DNA of 64,000 nt from Strongyloides papillosus (Eukaryota > Nematoda > Chromadorea > Rhabditida > Strongyloididae). Below the pieces are notes generated by a model. That model made no database searches, was not told where the DNA came from, and saw only the letters and a list, made by a program, of their open reading frames with translations. The position numbers were made by a program, and so were the translations under genes. The stretch lies in the NCBI GenBank assembly GCA_005656395.1, contig SRSI01000049.1, positions 186,001 through 250,000 on the forward strand. The letters are read 5' to 3'. Below are positions 23,399 to 35,287 of this stretch, one piece after another; positions within the stretch are counted from its first letter, which is position 1; each line of letters begins with the position of its first letter.

Positions 23399-25572
23399 AT
23401 GTTAGTAAAATTTCTACCTTTTTTACTAATTATCTTTCAAGATGCCACACCTGATTCTGGTAAAGTTATCTTCCAAGTAGATACTTGTGGTTTTTATAAA
23501 TGGGAAGATATGAATTCTGATGGTCTATTAACCGTGGAATTTGATAAACTGGATAAATTGGAAACAGAACAAAAGAGTTATATAAATGTAAAATTTAATG
23601 AAATTAAAATCTTATATATTAAATTGGATGGCATAAACGATGGAGCATCTCCTTGTGGTTTATTCGTAAAAGATCATGATAATCAAGGATATCAAATCTC
23701 TTTTTCTGCTGGATATTATGTAGGAAATAATTTTGATTTTTTACTACCTCATTGGTGCAAGATTCAACAATATGAATTTGGATTAGTGTTTTTTGATAGA
23801 AATAAGGGAGCTGATGTCTTAAATAATGTAAATGAAGTTCACACGGTTGAACACGCTGTTTTGATAAATATTCTATCAAGCGATGATAAGATGTTATTAG
23901 GAACCAGACCACATCATAAAGTTAATATAATAATAGGTCTATGTCCTTATATTAATTGGGTAAATAAAAAGAGATGGATAGAATTTATACCGGAAGACCA
24001 CATTAAAGACAACGGATTTTTCGAAGAAGAAAATGGATACGCTCACATAGTGGTGCCTCTTTATAAGAAAAATTATGATGAAAAAGAATTTTTTTGTGGA
24101 AAATTGAAACAACCAACGTTGCCGGATTTGTTAATTGGATATAAATTAAAAGAAGATGATAAAACTAAAGAAATAGATGGAGTGATCAATCCACTTAATG
24201 AGGAGATAAAATGTCAATCTTCTGATGATCCGCAACATCACTACCATTTTGGTTATTCAGAAACAGATACGAATTATATGTCCGAAAGGATAATGGATGC
24301 AATGGAGATTCGTAATAAGGACTCAAATTACAAGTTTTATGCCGGACAAAAAATATATATTTATAAATGGGACAATTTTTCTAATACTTTGAGAAATCTA
24401 GACACTCATTTTAGAATTAGTAAACCTGGTGTTACTGAAGAAGCATCGTGTATTAGAAATTTAAAAAGCGATATAAAAACTAATATATTACCTACAATAG
24501 GATCAGTGGATTCAATACAAAAACATCATAGGAAGAATATATTTTACCGCCTTATCAAATTGGATGATCTCTACAAAAATTTTACTTTTAAATGTTTATC
24601 AAAAGTTGAAGGGATAAACAAAGCTCATATGGATGAATTCTACTCAAGAGCAGCTGAATTTTCTATAAAAAATGAGGAGAAGCCCAACATCATCTACACT
24701 TCGTCTAAAAATGAAATAACTTTTGATAGGGAGAAGATTGATAATTATGGCTCCTATAGATTTAAGGAATCAAAAACTACAAAATTCTTCAACAAAGATG
24801 TTATTACTATGGACAAGGTGTATTATCTGCCTGATGAAGATTCTGAGTTGCCGTTAGGGGATCTAAAAAATAACAGTATATTGGTTGTATAAAACAATAT
24901 GAATCCCTTGGTGAAATTAAAAAAATAAGGATTGAATTTGGGTAGAATGTCAGGAAGCCTATAAATATTGTCAATTTCTCCAAAACGACAGATGAAATAG
25001 ATATTAAGGAGAATCTAGTTACTTATAAAGCGCCTAAGAATATTCCTGGAGTAATACTTACATGTACATACCAAACACCGGCTGAGACAACCTTTTATAC
25101 AAAACGACAGATTAGTTTTGTTATCAGACAAGGTACTAAAACCAAGAGCCTTGCAATAATTAATACAAATAAGGACAAGACTGTAGATGAATACGTAGAT
25201 AATTCAACATCTTGGATAGCCGTAATCGTAGTTACTGTTGTCTTGTCTTGCATAATAATGATTGTAGTGGCACATATAATTGTTAGAAGGACTAAAAAAA
25301 GAAAAGTAGGAAACAGTTCGTCATCATCATTATCTTATTCTGGATCATCTTCACTCTCCAAAAGTGGCAGTAAAGGATCAAACGGAATGAGTGGTATTCA
25401 AAAGACACCTACAGGGAATCCCAAAAATGCTTTTAAATTAATTGTTGTAAAAATGAATAAAAATGGATATGATTCAAAAACATCAACTTTTTCAACCGAT
25501 GTTACTGGAAATTCAACCTCTACAAATCCTGGTAAAAACCATTTCAAGAATGTTAAATTCGCAGCTAAATAG
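23399..25572 (+). CDS. Type I membrane protein of unknown family, probably two exons
   Basis: The first part (23399 to about 24883) starts with a signal peptide (MLVKFLPFLLIIFQDA). A large Cys-containing ectodomain follows (CGFYKWEDMNSDG, SPCGLFVKDHDNQGYQISF, GLCPYINW, CIRNLKSD). The second part (24946-25572) continues with KPINIVNFSKTTDEID, a CTYQTPAE segment, one membrane helix (SWIAVIVVTVVLSCIIMIVV) and a Ser-rich cytoplasmic tail after RRTKKRK. A 62-bp GT-AG intron at 24884-24945 joins the two in frame. However, the removed piece also reads as plausible coding in another frame, so a pseudogene with two lesions is the alternative. I do not recognise the family. A surface or secretory receptor-like role is only what the topology suggests. 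Confidence 0.6.
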
Positions 25573-26185
25573 TGTAAAAAAATATTTTTTAGTAAATTCT
25601 TGTGTAACAATTCTGAACTTTTAATCTATTTATTATTATCAAATTAATTGTAATTCAATAATCAAAATGTAAATTGTTACTACACGAATAAAATAATAAA
25701 AGTTTAATTAAAAAATTTTTTTACATGGAATAATATCCTCACTTATTGAATATGACATACCAGATATTTTTTAATACTCAATGGAATTATGCGTCTCTAT
25801 AAATTATACTAGTAAAATTAATTTCAAAATTCATCAAAAATATTATTGTTAAACACTTAGTATCTTGATTAATTAAAGTTTAACCATATTTGAACAAATT
25901 TTCAGTACATTTGGGCTACATTAAAACAACAGTTTAGTTATGGGCATTCTTCTATCTTTTGAAATTGTATCTGATTATTATTGAGCCATTACCTTAAATG
26001 CAAAATTTATTTTATAGTAAAGAAAATAGGAGTAATAATATCGTCTTTATCATAATTCTTTCTAACTTTCATTGATTTTTATGATTAAATAGTCAAGAAA
26101 TGTGTCTTTTCTAATTTAGAGAAAAATTATTTTGCGACATTTTTGCCAAGTTATTATTAAAGGGTATTTAATATAAATATAACAA
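25573..26185. other. AT-rich intergenic DNA
   Basis: 3' flank with AATAAA near 25690. Nothing else recognised. Confidence 0.4.
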
Positions 26186-27318
26186 AGATTGAAAGATTAG
26201 GAGCACATTTCATGTTTATATATGGATGTTTGATCACAGGTTTTTCAACACTTTTATTTTCAATAACAATATATCTTCCAACAAAAAATATCTTTTTTAT
26301 TGGGACATTAATTATAAGATTTTTTCAATCACTGGGGAGAGCCATGTTTTACACAACAACATTTTTAATAGTTTCAACAAAATTCCCAGATATTACCTTA
26401 TTAATGTTAGGTTACATTGAGACAGTTAATGGTTTAGGATATAATCTAGGACCCATCTTTTGTGGAGTTTTATATGCTATGTATGGTTACCAAATGTTAT
26501 TATTCTTGGTCCAATTATTATTTTAAATGAAATTTCTGCCTATTTCTATATTGAAAATAAACCAACTCAGAAAAAAAATTAAAATAGATGATTATCAAAA
26601 AATTTTAATTATAAAAAATCAATCCAAACAACAAAAATTTATTTTTTAATAATAATTACAATGATTTCTAGATTTTTCTTTTGCTATAATGAGCCAACAT
26701 TAACTATTGCATTGGAACCATTTAATATGCTTCATGCACAAGTTGGTACATGTTTCCCAATACAAGGTACGCCATTTTCTATTTTTCCACCTAAATAGGG
26801 TTTACTACTTGATCATTTATCAATAACAAATACATTATTGCTTGTCGGTAATATTCTTCTTACAACTTCTTTGTTTTTATTTGGACTTGCTCATCTTATA
26901 CCATTTCAAAGAACAACCATAACTGTTGGAGTAGCAAGTATTATTCATGTACCAACATTAGCTGCTTGTTACATACCCTGTTTCAAACAGTCTATAAATA
27001 TCATAACAAATGAATATGGTTGTTCAAATGATATGAATATAAGTGGTATTTTACCAGGAATATTTACTTGTATTTTTTCATTAGGAGGTTTTGCGGACCC
27101 AACTATTGGTGCTATATTTGTTCAGTATTACCAATACACTACTACTTCAACGATAATTGGATATGCACACGTTGTATTTGTAAGTACCTTTTTTTGTCTC
27201 ATAAAGTATTAAAGAGAAATTTTCTTTATAGGTTGTAATCTTTGTAATATTTTATTCTAATTTCAAGAAAAAACCTCGAAAATCAACAGAGAATACTCCA
27301 CCAATGTCGTCCGCTTAA
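26186..27318 (+). pseudogene. Decayed MFS transporter, SLC18B1-like
   Basis: Fragments in all three frames line up as one major-facilitator protein. They are KIERLGAHFMFIYGCLI (from 26186), FIGTLIIRFFQSLGRAMFYTTT, MLGYIETVNGLGYNLGPIFCGVLYAMYGY (the conserved middle motif of SLC18-type carriers), then ISRFFFCYNEPTLTIALEPF, a spliced LLLDHLSITNTLLLVGN and GIFTCIFSLGGFADPTIGAIF. A last 51-bp intron (27181-27231) leads to an end at 27318. The first helices are missing, and frameshifts fall near 26505 and 26575-26640. Good splice sites remain, so decay is probably not old. Loss of the 5' part argues against a sequencing artefact alone. Confidence 0.6.
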
Positions 27319-28141
27319 TGAAGTTATTTGCTTAATGTATACTAATGATCCTTAATGTTTGAATATTCCTCTCAAATTGGCTTTTATAATAAAAAAATAT
27401 ACACATAAAAAAATGTTATAGCCGTAACCAATTTACCATAACAGGTACAAAACGTAAATTAATGCAAAAAACTCGTGTTAAGATAAAGGTTTCAAAGTAA
27501 TTAGAATTGCGTTACCCCATTAACCTCCAAAAAATACTTTACCATAAAATGGTGTCTTGATAGACTCAGTAATAGAATTTTAAAGAAAGCTGTTAGGAAC
27601 TCTGAAATTTTATTTAGTAGTTAAGGCTCCATATGACCAATTATTAGAATTTTGTAAATTACTAAAGATACCACAGCAAAATAGTTAGTTCAAATGGGTT
27701 GGGGAATTTTGAATGATTGTGCTTATACTCATCCTTCATCATTATGGGAAGCAGAAATTACTGTTATTGGTGAAATCCACCTATCCTTACAAATTAATAA
27801 TATTAAGAATGTTGATTATGAGAGTAGGATGGATGATGAACTATGATAGTCAAAAGTTGTGGAAAAAATTATATTACGGCCATTAGAAGATATTTGTCAT
27901 ACATTTTTAGATCATTACTCTGAACAAAGTGATGGAAATAAATTAGATGCTTGATAAATTTCTACCTCTTTTGTTTTTTAACAGTCAGAAAAATACACAT
28001 AATACAAAAAAAAACAATAGACTATATACATGAATTTATTCAAAGTTAATTCTTATACATAAAATATATTTACAATAGATATTACATTATACAATCGGTT
28101 AGAAAATCATATTTACATCTATACAAATTGGTCTTTAAAAG
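27319..28141. pseudogene. Decayed coding fragment of unknown origin plus 3' flank
   Basis: Pieces such as FYLVVKAPYDQLLEFCKLLKIP (27605-27675) and, from about 27692, GWGILNDCAYTHPSSLWEAEI...YESRMDDEL read as protein. They are interrupted by stops, including a tandem stop near 27842. I cannot name the parent gene. The rest is AT-rich, and no complete gene is present. Confidence 0.3.
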
Positions 28142-30922
28142 TTATTTACAATGTTTAATTCCGTAGTAGGCAAGATTTTGATCCTTTGCCAACTTCTTTT
28201 GTTTCTTGGCCCTCCGTTCAACAGCTATAATCTTATTGATTTCCGTAAAGTCCGCTGTTCCGTACTTGACAAAAAGAGGATCCTTCACTTCAACTTCACT
28301 CACTCCAACAAGTGTCAGTAGACCGTTTTCATCCCTCTCATAGATAGGTTTTTGCAACAATGATGCATCCACAGGTGGTATACGGTTTCTTCGGGATCGA
28401 CGGAGATTTGTAAACTGGATTTGGTCCTCATTTGGTTTAATAATCTTTGGCTTCTTGACGACGAGGACTTTCTGTTTTTCCTTCTTTCCCCTTATTACAG
28501 CATGCTTTGTCGGCTTTTTAGAGCTATTATTCAAATTTGCATCACTTTCATCGATCAGAAGTGGGAATTCTGAGTACCCTTCACTCATTACCGATGCTGG
28601 AGAACACGACCTACTTATGACAGTCTCGATGTTAGTAGTTTTTGGTTGATTCGACACCCTTTTCCCAACTTTTCTGATGGCAGGCGTTACAGTTTGGAAG
28701 ATTGAATCATTTACGTTAACAATACGCCTTTTCCTGATTCTTTCCGATCTACGTGGAACTTTCTCCTCTTCAACATTTCCCTGTGAAGTCAGCAAAGATT
28801 GTGATGGCAATGCTGATATTGAATCAACCTCTGCGCCAACAACACTATCATTCTTGAACAGCTCCCTGTCACTTGTGTCGTCGTTGACAATTATCTTTGC
28901 TTTCCGCTTTTGTTGGATCTCCTGGAAAGCAATTTGTGGGTTGTCATTCAAAAAACTACTAACATCAAGATTCTTTCTAGCCCTAATAGACTTAGGCAAC
29001 ACACGCGGTTCTATAGAGCTGTTAGAAAGATTTCGTGGGCTTATTCTTCTAACAAATGGTGTCGATTCCGATACCATAGAACCTGTGACATCAAAATTAT
29101 TCCGTGGGATAACGGGTCCTTGTGGAATGGCAAAAGAAGATGAGTTGATGGAGACAGCTGTTAACATATCTGATGACCCATCACTTTCCATTGTAGCAGA
29201 TTCACATATAGTGTCCGATGGTTTAGGGCTCCTTCGTGACTTCTTTGGAATGTCAGAAATCTCAGCTAACCCATTAGAATTTCGGTCATTAGGCACATTT
29301 ACACAAGGTACTGCCACTTTAGCGAATGGTCCTTTGACGGTCTTGTTCCTTCCTTCAACTAATTTTCCAACAGATGATATAGAAGATCCAGTTAACTTCC
29401 TACCGCGCCACATCGATTTCTTCTGAGTACTAGATATCCCAGCTAAAACACGGAAATCCTGGTCTTGGAGTAAGTGAATAGATTGCATCTCTGTCTGCTG
29501 TGATGATGGTTCGAGAGCACTATCATTTACTGCAGTCCTATTTGAAACAATCACACTTTCTTGGAGGGTAGCAGAAGAAATCTCTTCACCACCATCTTGA
29601 TTGTCCAATGGAGAATCCTCCTCAATAGAGTCCAATTTAGGCCTTTTCCTTAGATTGTATCGGGTCCTTTTAGTATGAGAGGCGACTTTACTCTCAGAAG
29701 TTGGCACACCCAGGTCACGTCCACGTCGAAAATCTTGATTACTATCACTTTTACCAACAGAAGACTCATGTGGGCCATTTAACTTTCTCCCACGCGACGT
29801 TGATTTGTCCTCAGAACTAGATATCCCCGCCAGGTCAAGAAAATCCTCATCTTGAAGTAAGTGGATAGATCCCATCTCCGTTTGCTGTGACGATGCTTCA
29901 AGGGTATTGTCGTCTGCTACAGTTTTGTTACTAGTAACCAAACTTCCTTGGAGAGTGACAGAAGAAATCTCGTCACCACCATCTTGATTATCCAATGAAG
30001 GGTCTTCCTCAATAGAATCCAATTTGGGTCTTTTCCTCAGGTTGTAACGGGTCCTTTTGCTGCGCGAAACAACCGTACTCTTAGAAGTTGGCACGTCTGA
30101 TACCTCATTTCCGGTGGTTTTGGAACGGGCACCTTTACATCGAAAATCTTTACTACTACCATCCTCCTGCTTTGCAAAGTCTCTTGTTGTGGAAGATGCA
30201 TTAATAATTGTATTTAAGGCAGTAACATCCACCAACGATGAATGTTCTCCTGTATCCGTGACATCACTTTCGATGGTAAAATCCTTATTTTTAGAGAGGT
30301 TTGTAGAGGATGTCTTGTCAGCCAGTGCAATGAATGTCGAGTCATCCTGAATATTAAGAGATGAGACACAACTCGAAGTAATGGTTGTTTCATTAACAAC
30401 CATGGTCGCAGTGGTATTTGTTGAAGTAGCAGTTGTGTTAACAGTAGCAGCTAGTGTAATGAAGTCGGAGTCTTGCAAAATGTTTAGAGAAGCAGCAACA
30501 GAAGAATCCTTCGACATATCTGCAGAGTCATCAACCTCCATTGACAAATCATCTTCACATTGAGTAGATGTAAGAGAATTAGACTTACTCAATAAAGGTT
30601 TTTTCAGGACATCTTTCTTTTCGTAAACCTCAGGAAGTTTTCGCTTCCGTTGACCGACCGAATCATTGACACTTGGAATACAATCCAAGCCACTATCAAC
30701 ACAGAGCTGCTGCCACATACCATCTGATAGTCTCAGTACTTCTTCCAATTCCTCTCTTGTGATATTGGGATTGATCCCATTATCTGCCATATATTCCAAA
30801 ACGTTAGCGTATTTCTGAAAAACAATACATATTTAAGAAATTGCAATTTTAAAAAATACCTTTTTAATCACTGGCTTGTTTTCGTTTTTGGATTTATCAC
30901 TCTTAAGACGACGAGAAAACAT
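28142..30922 (-). CDS. Large basic/Ser-rich nuclear protein, candidate CENP-C (HCP-4-like)
   Basis: Exon 1 is 30922-30860 (MFSRRLKSDKSKNENKPVIKK). A 45-bp intron leads to exon 2 at 30814-28142, giving 911 residues with no folded domain obvious. Near the C-terminus lies LRRSRRNRIPPVDASLLQKP followed by IYERDENGLLTLVGVSE. It resembles the CENP-C motif (RRSxRxRxxPxxxW...Y...G...V.GV), although the aromatic pair is replaced by Leu. A related RRSERIRKRR occurs about 150 residues upstream. A unit including SKRTRYNLRKRPKLDSIEED is present twice. A short motif, roughly LQDxDFxxLA, occurs four times. A CENP-C cupin domain is not seen. CENP-C is an inner-kinetochore protein that binds CENP-A nucleosomes. 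M18BP1/KNL-2 or an unrelated chromatin protein are alternatives. Confidence 0.5.
29390..30075 (-). repeat. Two-copy tandem duplication inside the CENP-C-like gene
   Basis: About 340 bp is present twice (around 30075-29740 and 29715-29390). Each codes for RTRYNLRKRPKLDSIEED, an acidic DNQDGG, SSQQTEM and SIHLLQDxDFxxLAGISS in the same order. The copies differ at many third positions. Confidence 0.75.
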
Positions 30923-33152
30923 GGTCTTGTTTTAGATGCACACAGGGAAACAATAAATAGGATTTCCCTGTGACTATTTTCAGGTATAGTAACGTCGCTA
31001 ATCGCCTTGGTTTTGATTTGCTTTCCTTAGCAGTATAAACAATAAACAAAATAATATACAAATATGGTATATATACAAATTTTATGTACACTAAAAATAC
31101 AAAATATTATTAACAACATGGAAACTTAAGTAATTATTCAGATTTTACGATAAGAAATACTTTTACAGGGTGATAACAGATATTTTGGGACTAATATATG
31201 ATGACGTTAAAAGGAATGGATGAAATTATTTCCCCGTCCGATCTTACTCTTCTCGTTAAATAAAAATTAAAATGACAAAAAAAACGATGACAATCAAAGT
31301 GTTTATATGTCTAGTAAGTTACGACTACTTCTTGCTTTAGGAAATTTTTATCTTATATACCTTTGTCATTCTTTTTTTACTATGGCTTTAGAATTTTCTG
31401 GAATGATCCAAATGATAGTGACTGACTGTGAGTATTAACATAGAAAAACATTTTTAACGTATAGCATTTAGATAGGGTCGTCTAAAGAAGGTTTACAATA
31501 CTTTGATACATTTTATAGCTTTTTATTATCACTGATCTCTTTTATTTTTTACCTTTATTTCACTTAGTTTTTATTGCTTTAAAATCGCATGCTCACCCTA
31601 TTGATTTTTTGTTGTTGTAGACTATGTGCCTTCAAAGTATAAAAGATAGATGACTTCAAATCATATGCAGGACTCGGAATCTTGAATCATTTTAACGGAG
31701 AGTTTAAACCCATAAAAGGGTTAAATGAGTCACTTAAATCAAATATGTTGGAAGAAATTTGTTTTGTTCTCGGAATTTTTAATTTAATACATGTTAGGTG
31801 TCAAAGAAAATTGATGATTTGATGATAATTCTTTTCTGTTTTTTAAATACGTGATTTTAGGTTGTCGTTAACGATAGGCCGAGTATATTAAATGAATGGT
31901 CACACGTATACCATGGTTAAAGTTTAAGATATGTTCCGTAATGTCGGCCTTAATATTAATAATACGACAGGAACATTTTTTACCATCTGAATTTACTACT
32001 TATCTTAGATATTCATTTTTTTATGAACAAGTTACAATTATTAAAAATAATATTGAGAAAATTAGAAATTCACAAACATAATGATTTATTAATAACTCCA
32101 AAGAAAGTTGTACATTTAAATAAAAAGAAAAAGCTGAAAAAAGTAAGATAAAAAAAATTTCCCTCTTCTCTCTCTCCATTATTTTTCAAGCACAAACTTT
32201 TGTTTTTCCTTTTTCAATTCTCTAGCACCAATGATTATTGAATAAATTTATTTTTTCTTTATATTATCAAATAAAAGTTTTATTTATAATAACTAGTGAG
32301 GAAGTTGATGTAAAGATAATACTGTTAATGTATTACAAAGAAAAAAAATTGCATCATTATGTTCTGGTTTTTATGATAACAATGAAATTTTAATGTAACT
32401 TACGAGGATGTTACAGTTTTTGGTGAGGAAGTTGTTAAAAACAAGGAGAGGAATCAAATGTTAGTTTTCTGGAATAGATTAATATTGAAGTAGAAAGATA
32501 TTTATAATGGCAATGAAAACATTAGTTAGTAATATTAGGTATTTATTTGAATATTTCCTTTCGGAAAAGTGCAGGAGAAAGTTATTGGCATTTTTTTAAT
32601 TAAAAACAAGTACAATTATATCTGTTCTTGAATTTTCAAGCATAATTTTAATATGTCACAAGAATGACATGAATTATCTCATGCTTATCAATCAAAGAAA
32701 AAAAGTAGCAGCATTTCCTTATCTTTCAATCTCCCATTGTTATTAAAACTTCCATCAAAGTCTAAAGATAATTATTAAAAAATATTAATCCAATAATTAT
32801 ACCTCAAAAATTCATAATAACCATAATCTCTATTATTGAAGTTGTTTATCATAAGCTGATTATACATAATTATTCATCCCTTTATTTATAAAAAAAAGTT
32901 CTTCTCGTATAAGTATATTGTTTTTGGCATGTCATAAAGATATATGTAATTATAGATGCCTATTTCTATAACTCTCTTAACACAGCATTATTGATCATTT
33001 ATATATTAAGTACGAGTTTCTCTCTCTTTTTTTTATTTCAAGTAAAAATAATTTCTTTTTTTTGCATGCCAAAATACTCTTGGCATTCATATTAAATTTT
33101 TCTTTTACTTCTTTGCATTATTCTTTCTCTATTCTACCTCCTACTCCAATAG
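30923..33152. other. Intergenic DNA, no gene supported
   Basis: Mostly A/T-rich with short pyrimidine tracts (TTCTCTCTCTCC near 32165). A CTACTCCAATAG directly before the ATG at 33153 looks like a spliced-leader acceptor for the next gene. Confidence 0.4.
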
Positions 33153-34778
33153 ATGACGATGAAATCTGGAGAAAGTCTAATATTCCTTAAATTAATATCA
33201 ATGAAAGTAATTAGAAGGAAGATTTTAAATTATTTACCATCATTTTATGATATATGTAATCTTGCACAAACATCTAAACTTGTATATATTTTTATTCAGC
33301 AAGAACCATTAACTAGGAGAATGTTATTGTATGATGATAAACAACGTATTGTGTGTAGGATAAATAAAGTTCTCTCTGATAATTGTGTTGGATTAAAGTT
33401 TCAAGATATTCAATTTTTGAAGGATATTGAATCAGAGAGAGTGTTGCATAATGTGGAAAAATTTATTGGTGAACATATTCTCAAGAATAATGCTATTATT
33501 TTTACCATTGAAAAGTTAATTGATAATTTTAGTGAAAGTGAACGTTTGTTGTATGTTAAAGAATTGGTTGGGGAAGTAAATTTGAGTTGTCCTTTAAGAA
33601 GGTTCTCAGAGAAGGTTATTTTTAAGTTAGAGAACTTCAATAATCAGCATATGTTGTTGTTTTTGCTAAGTTATATGAATCATGAGTATGTATCATCAAT
33701 TGAAATTCCAATAAGTGTATTAATGGTGCATTCTAATAAATACTACAAATTAAAGGAAAACATTTTCAATGGATTTCCTAACTTTAATCAACTTATACTA
33801 TCGTTTAATGAATTTGCTTCCAGGTGCGAATACAATCAAACTGACTCTGAAAGAATCGTCGAAAAAATCTTTAATGAACTATCAAGAAGACAAAACCCAA
33901 CATTAACATTAGTAGAAGGAGACAAACCTACCACCGAGAATTTCTTCAACTTCTGTTCTTTAGTCTTAAGAATCGGTACAAAATATGACATAAAAATAAG
34001 GTACAATTCTAACATTTCAACGCCCCTAACTACAAAACCAAATATTTTGTCATTATTCGGTAAAATTTATCCCTACCCAAAGAAGGAAGTAATCTTTTCA
34101 AAAGACACTACAATTAATAATTATAAATATTTCTATTCTATTATCAGGAGACTACAAAATTACCGGTGTTTAAAGACTCTAAGACTAGGATTTGACATAT
34201 TTGATATTACTAAAAATTTTGCAGACATTGAGAAATTAAATTCACCAACCTTTTCTTTAAGAAACTTTAAAAAATTAAAAAATGTCTCATTAAACTTCTT
34301 GAAATATCGTGATAATGTAAATGAGGTGGTTAATGAGGTATATTTAAATAACCTTAAGTACCTTATTTCATTAATGCCAAGTACCGTCGAAAGATTAGAG
34401 ATCATCTACTGTTGGAGAATGACAAAAGAGATTATCTGTCTTATCCGTGAATATATGCCAAATATTAAGATATTAAAACTAATGTATTTTAGAGAACCGT
34501 TTTATTGGGATATCATAATGGGATTCAAACATTTGGAGGCATTTATAACTTGTGGAGAACAAAAAATAAATATTCCTCAGAATCTCAAGCTTCTTTGTAT
34601 TGGTTCTTTAGAGGATGATGATAATGATATTAGAAGTACCATTGATAAAGAACTTCTAGAACATTATTCTGCCAACTTTTCCAAAGTTATCCAACATAAA
34701 TCCGGTAAATTTATATTCTTCAATGACCTCAGACACTGGAATGGATATAAAAAGTACATTCAAGAATCATTTTTATGA
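33153..34778 (+). CDS. Divergent F-box protein with LRR-like C-terminal part
   Basis: A single exon of 541 residues. The N-terminus (about 10-50: LKLISMKVIRRKILNYLPSF, then DICNLAQTSKLVYIFIQ) fits an F-box: a leading Leu/Pro-rich helix, then DxxxLxxxSK. The remainder holds repeated Leu/Ile-rich strands and helices (NFKKLKNVSLNFL, MPSTVERLEIIYCWRM, YMPNIKILKLMYF, LEAFITCGEQ) spaced like leucine-rich repeats. F-box proteins recruit substrates to SCF ubiquitin ligases, and nematodes have many fast-evolving copies. Substrate is unknown. Start chosen at the first ATG, directly behind a CAATAG acceptor-like site. Confidence 0.6.
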   Translation: MTMKSGESLIFLKLISMKVIRRKILNYLPSFYDICNLAQTSKLVYIFIQQEPLTRRMLLYDDKQRIVCRINKVLSDNCVGLKFQDIQFLKDIESERVLHNVEKFIGEHILKNNAIIFTIEKLIDNFSESERLLYVKELVGEVNLSCPLRRFSEKVIFKLENFNNQHMLLFLLSYMNHEYVSSIEIPISVLMVHSNKYYKLKENIFNGFPNFNQLILSFNEFASRCEYNQTDSERIVEKIFNELSRRQNPTLTLVEGDKPTTENFFNFCSLVLRIGTKYDIKIRYNSNISTPLTTKPNILSLFGKIYPYPKKEVIFSKDTTINNYKYFYSIIRRLQNYRCLKTLRLGFDIFDITKNFADIEKLNSPTFSLRNFKKLKNVSLNFLKYRDNVNEVVNEVYLNNLKYLISLMPSTVERLEIIYCWRMTKEIICLIREYMPNIKILKLMYFREPFYWDIIMGFKHLEAFITCGEQKINIPQNLKLLCIGSLEDDDNDIRSTIDKELLEHYSANFSKVIQHKSGKFIFFNDLRHWNGYKKYIQESFL

Positions 34779-35287
34779 AACTATCTTTTTTGTGTTAATT
34801 TAACATAAACTTTTTTTTATAAAAACATATTTTAACGTTCTTTTTGCTAAAAAATTTTTGCAAATTCATTAAATAATAGGAAATTATCTTTCTATTGTAA
34901 ATTTAAACCTTTTAAAAACTTTTTTCAATTATCAAACATTTGACAGACATTATATATATCATATACTTTCAAGCTAATACTACTTTAAAAAGGCCATAAT
35001 AAATACCACAACAATATCTACTAATTAGAAATTTTTTTCACAGTTATATCATTAAAAATAAATCTCTTCTTTTTAATGTAACATTTGATTTATTATCTGT
35101 TATAAGAAACATGCGTAGAAATGCTAGATAGCATGTGATAGAAGATTTTTTAAAGGTTTTAATAAAAAGTGTGATTAATATCTCTAGCCTAATTAATTAA
35201 ATTTTTTCATTTATATATAAACCTTTTCAAGTTTCTAGCTCATTATTTTATTTTTGCTAGTTTCGAGCTTTAAAACCTACTCTAAAC
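34779..35287. other. Intergenic DNA, nothing recognised
   Basis: AT-rich 3' flank of the F-box gene and 5' flank of the receptor gene. Confidence 0.4.

Noticed and set aside
28677..29426. Plus-strand frame of 249 residues
   Set aside because: Antisense shadow of the CENP-C-like gene.
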